Part shown: one piece after another, positions 61,289 through 64,000 of the stretch | Position numbering within the stretch: position 1 is the first letter of the stretch | How the letters are laid out: the number at the start of each line of letters is the position of its first letter | Assembly: GCF_026891035.1 (NCBI RefSeq) | Contig: NZ_JAPTGG010000011.1 | Coordinates: 1 to 64,000, forward strand | Length of the DNA: 64,000 bases | Reading direction: 5' to 3' | Source of the DNA: Dasania phycosphaerae | GTDB lineage: Bacteria > Pseudomonadota > Gammaproteobacteria > Pseudomonadales > Dasaniaceae | Program-made: the position numbers and the translations under genes | Notes under the pieces: generated by a model | The model's input: the letters and a program-made list of their open reading frames with translations, nothing else | The model's database searches: none | What the model was told of the DNA's origin: nothing

Positions 61289-62275
61289 ATGGCTGTTTAC
61301 ACCGTGCTAGACCGTGAAGAGATAGAGGCCTACATCGCCCCCTTTGGCATAGGCCCGCTAGTAAGCTATGAAGGCATAGCCGAGGGTATTACCAATACCA
61401 ATTATTTTATTACTACCGACCAATCGGAGTTTGGCAGTGAATTGCAAACCGAACCGCTGCAACATTTTGTGCTCACCCTGTTTGAAGTGCAAAATTTAAA
61501 CGATTTAAAATTTTATACCGAGTTAACCACCCTGCTTAACTTGCGCGGCCTGCCCGTACCCTGCCCAGTGCGCGACAGCGATGGCGTTAGCCTAAAAACC
61601 CTGCAAGGCAAACCCGCCTTATTAATCCCCAAAGTGCCCGGCCAACATGCCATGCAGCCCAACCCCAAACAATGCCGCGAGCTGGGCGAGATTTTAGCCA
61701 ACATACACCGCGCCTGTGTGGACGCCAATTTACAGCATCAAGGCCCGCGCTCAGTGGAGTGGCTGGTGGCCGCAGCAGCCGAGCTAAGCCCACAACTGGA
61801 AGAGGCCGACCAAAAATTACTCAACGATGAAATCAACCACTTTGTAAACCTGCACAATAGCAACCTCAACCTACCCCGCAGTGTGATACACGGCGACTTG
61901 TTTAGAGACAATGCTTTATTTGTAGGCGACAGGCTGGCGGGCATTATTAATTTTTTTAGCGCCAGTGATGGCTATTTATTACACGACCTGGCGGTAGTGG
62001 CCAACGACTGGTGCTCGGAACACGACGGCAGCCTAAACCACGACTGCTGTGACGCACTACTGGCTGGCTACGAAAAAAACCGGCCGCTCACCGACGATGA
62101 AAAAAACGTGTGGGATGATTTTTTACGCATCGCCGCGGTACGCTTTTGGGTTACGCGTTTATTAATTAAATTAAACCCCAGCGGCCATCATCGCCCCGGC
62201 GGCTTAATGGAAATTAAAGATCCACAGGAGTATAAAAATATTTTGATACAGCGTATTTATCCTAGTGAGGATTAA
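61289..62275 (+). CDS. thrB: Homoserine kinase (APH-fold, ThrB type II)
   Basis: A 328-residue kinase of the choline/aminoglycoside phosphotransferase fold that phosphorylates homoserine in threonine biosynthesis. 'MAVYTVLDREEIEAYIAPFGIGPL' and 'GITNTNYFI' open it. The Brenner-like 'VIHGDLFRDNALF' (near residue 196) holds the catalytic Asp, and 'GIINFFSASDGYLLHDLAVVANDWC' the metal site. The polA-thrB neighbourhood matches Pseudomonas. Confidence 0.95.
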   Translation: MAVYTVLDREEIEAYIAPFGIGPLVSYEGIAEGITNTNYFITTDQSEFGSELQTEPLQHFVLTLFEVQNLNDLKFYTELTTLLNLRGLPVPCPVRDSDGVSLKTLQGKPALLIPKVPGQHAMQPNPKQCRELGEILANIHRACVDANLQHQGPRSVEWLVAAAAELSPQLEEADQKLLNDEINHFVNLHNSNLNLPRSVIHGDLFRDNALFVGDRLAGIINFFSASDGYLLHDLAVVANDWCSEHDGSLNHDCCDALLAGYEKNRPLTDDEKNVWDDFLRIAAVRFWVTRLLIKLNPSGHHRPGGLMEIKDPQEYKNILIQRIYPSED

Positions 62276-62291
62276 GTAAAAACCGTTTTAA

Positions 62292-62690
62292 GTCATTCCG
62301 GGCCACGACCCGGAATCCAAACCAAACCCCGCAACCCCATGGATCCCAAATCAAGTTTGGGATGACAAGCGGCCTCGCTCAAATCTAAACCCAACGTCAT
62401 TCCGGGCCACGACCCGGAATCCAAACCAGACCCTGCAAAGCCATGGATCCCAAATCAAGTTTGGGATGACGAGCGGCTTCGCTAAAATCCAAACCCAAGG
62501 TCATTCCGGGCCACGACCCGGAATCCAAACCAGACCCCGCAAAGCCATGGATCCCAAATCAAGTTTGGGATGACGAGCGGCATCGCTAAAATCCAAACCC
62601 AAGGTCATTCCGGGCCACGACCCGGAATCCAAACCAAACCCCGCAAACCCATGGATCCCAAATCAAGTTTGGGATCACGAGATAGCCTGA
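62292..62690. repeat. 104-bp tandem repeat, four units, with double palindromes
   Basis: Units begin at 62292, 62396, 62500 and 62604, an exact 104-bp period; the last is partial. Each contains ATTCCGGG-CCACGA-CCCGGAAT and ATCCCAAA-TCAAG-TTTGGGAT, two hairpin-forming palindromes, with a few point differences. It fills the space between thrB and the Lrp-type gene. Confidence 0.96.
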
Positions 62691-62696
62691 TCAAAC

Positions 62697-63176
62697 TTAT
62701 TTTATTACCGGAATAATATGAGTGGACTTCACCTCTTCCATTACCGCATAGGTGTGGGTTTGGGCCACGCCCTCTATAGCCGCTAGTTTTTCGCCTAAAA
62801 ACGTCCTATAGGTTTGCATGTTTTCGGTGCGTATTTTAATCAGGTAATCAAAGCCGCCTGCCACCATCACACACTCTACCACTTCGTCTAAGTCGCGCAT
62901 GTGGCGGTTAAACTTATCCAGGTCTTCAGTGGCGGTGCGTTTAAGTGACACCTCTATATAGGCCACTAAGGCGGCATCTAATAACTCGGGGTTGAGGTGG
63001 GCTACGGTCTCTTTAATGTAACCACTTTTTTCCAAGCGCCGCACCCGCTCTAGGCAGGGCGAGGGGCTTAGGTGCACCAGCTCGGCCAGGTCGCAGTTAG
63101 CAATTTTGCCATTGCGTTGCAGGGTATCCAGTATTTTTTTGTCTATGCGATCCAGCTTTTTTTCGCTTTTAGTCAT
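62697..63176 (-). CDS. Lrp/AsnC-family transcriptional regulator
   Basis: A 159-residue regulator. The N-terminal HTH is 'LDRIDKKILDTLQRNGKIANCDLAELVHLSPSPCLERVRRLEKSGYI', and the C-terminal RAM domain includes 'VMVAGGFDYLIKI'. It is divergent from putA, so it probably senses proline or another amino acid and controls putA. Start chosen at MTKSEKKLD, the usual Lrp N-terminus. Confidence 0.94.
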   Translation of the reverse strand: MTKSEKKLDRIDKKILDTLQRNGKIANCDLAELVHLSPSPCLERVRRLEKSGYIKETVAHLNPELLDAALVAYIEVSLKRTATEDLDKFNRHMRDLDEVVECVMVAGGFDYLIKIRTENMQTYRTFLGEKLAAIEGVAQTHTYAVMEEVKSTHIIPVIK

Positions 63177-63379
63177 GGTATTACCTGGCTCCACGGGGGG
63201 TGATGAGTAATAAAAATGATTCACTACTATAGCGATTATTTAGGCAATTAATATGCGGCTTATCAAGCCTGAATCCCTATTTCATATCGAAAATATAGCC
63301 TATTTCCAAAGCACCTGCTGCGTCATATTACCTACTATTCCTGCATTCAATCTTTGCCATTTTTTATAGGATCGGTTTT

Positions 63380-64000
63380 ATGCAACTGCCTCGTACGCTA
63401 GACACCACGTCCCCCCTACGCCAGACCATACGCCAGCATTACCGCGCTGACGAAGCCCAGGTATTAGAGGGCTTATTAGCCATGGCAGAAGTGGATAAGC
63501 CTACACAAGGTCGCATTGCCAACACCGCCCTAGCGCTGGCAGGTCAGGTGCGCCGCACCGCCCAAAAAGGTGGCCATATACAAAACCTGCTCAACCAGTA
63601 TTCGCTATCAACCAACGAAGGCATAGTGCTTATGTGCCTGGCCGAAGCGCTGCTGCGGGTGCCCGATAGCACCACCGCCGACCGGCTAATACGCGACAAG
63701 CTGATCAGCGGTGACTGGCAGGCGCACTTGGGCAAAAGCGACTCCTTTTTTGTTAACGCCTCGGCTTGGGGCTTATTGCTATCGGGGCGCATCGTGCGCT
63801 TTAACCCGCAACAGCAGCAACAACACATCAACAGTTTAAAAAGCACTTTGGCCAAACTAGGCGAACCCGTTATTAGATCCGCCATGCGTCAGGCCATGGG
63901 CATTATGGGCAACCAGTTTGTACTGGGGCGCAGCATAGCCGAGGCCAGTAAGCGCGCCACCAAACTAGAGGCCAAAGGTTATCGCTACTCCTACGATATG
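63380..64000 (+). CDS. putA: PutA proline dehydrogenase (N-terminal part, runs off the window)
   Basis: 207 codons are visible before the window ends. They encode a helical region (e.g. 'YRADEAQVLEGLL', 'GIVLMCLAEALLRVPDSTTADRLIRDKL', 'QAMGIMGNQFVLGRSIAEAS') that matches the dimerisation/arm region of bifunctional PutA before the proline dehydrogenase barrel. Full-length PutA (about 1000-1300 residues) oxidises proline to glutamate. The divergent Lrp gene supports the call. Confidence 0.88.
   Translation, partial: MQLPRTLDTTSPLRQTIRQHYRADEAQVLEGLLAMAEVDKPTQGRIANTALALAGQVRRTAQKGGHIQNLLNQYSLSTNEGIVLMCLAEALLRVPDSTTADRLIRDKLISGDWQAHLGKSDSFFVNASAWGLLLSGRIVRFNPQQQQQHINSLKSTLAKLGEPVIRSAMRQAMGIMGNQFVLGRSIAEASKRATKLEAKGYRYSYDM

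Noticed and set aside
62292..62690. CRISPR array near 62.5 kb
   Set aside because: The whole 104-bp unit is repeated, with no unique spacers and no cas genes nearby.

Overview
The window is a chromosomal stretch of a gammaproteobacterium, probably a marine member of the Cellvibrionales/Spongiibacteraceae or a relative. This is an inference from gene content and order. The order dgc-dsbA-cc4-engB, rpmG-rpmB-radC-coaBC-algC-argB-slmA-pyrE-crc-rph-yicC-gmk-rpoZ-spoT, oxyR-recG and polA/thrB closely follows what I know of Pseudomonas. A trimethylamine-monooxygenase-like FMO fits a marine habitat.

Layout. 0-5.6 kb: the edge of a capsule/exopolysaccharide export locus (Wzi-like, SLBB/Wza-like, Wzz-like). 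5.7-13.4 kb, minus strand: sugar-nucleotide and sulfate genes (manC, SLC13 permease, cysN, cysD, ugd), with a four-helix-bundle gene splitting cysD from cysN. 13.5-30.1 kb: housekeeping core (diguanylate cyclase, dsbA, cytochromes c, engB, two tandem sRNA candidates, ribosomal proteins, radC, coaBC, algC, argB, slmA, pyrE, crc, rph, yicC). 30.2-38.3 kb: an accessory island wedged between yicC and gmk. It carries a four-gene restriction-modification operon (HTH regulator, cytosine-5 methyltransferase, McrB-like AAA+ motor, DUF2357 PD-(D/E)xK nuclease; LlaJI/BsuMI-like) and a Fic AMP-transferase with a two-site operator. 38.4-49.2 kb: core again (gmk, rpoZ, spoT, oxyR, recG, HDOD protein and small genes). 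49.2-54.5 kb: FMO with a long leader, small membrane proteins, an FMN riboswitch with ribH, and ccdAB bracketed by a short repeat. 54.5-58.0 kb: a cluster of integron gene cassettes on the minus strand with four attC sites and no integrase in view (CALIN-like). 58.4-64 kb: polA, thrB, a 104-bp tandem repeat, an Lrp regulator and the start of putA.

How the genes work together. ManC (GDP-mannose), Ugd (UDP-glucuronate) and AlgC (Man-1-P/Glc-1-P) supply precursors that the Wza/Wzz/Wzi-type proteins would export as surface polysaccharide. CysD/CysN and the SLC13 permease bring in and activate sulfate. SpoT, RpoZ, Crc, YicC, Rph and the GGDEF protein form a growth and lifestyle regulation block. 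The restriction operon, Fic, CcdAB and the cassette array are the accessory, defence-like layer.

The most interesting signals are: (1) two tandem minus-strand sRNA candidates after engB, whose three helices covary while an AUCCCCU loop is kept, at the Spot 42/ErsA side of engB; (2) a sharp AT-rich block covering the methyltransferase and only the N-terminal part of the McrB-like gene, ending at the Walker A motif, which suggests a recognition-domain-plus-methylase swap; (3) the attC cassette cluster, including a two-gene membrane-protein cassette; (4) two exact copies of TCGACA-N13-TGTCGA, 40 bp apart, before fic; (5) families of 7-bp tandem repeats next to palindromes in intergenic DNA. Domain calls come from reading motifs, not from searches.
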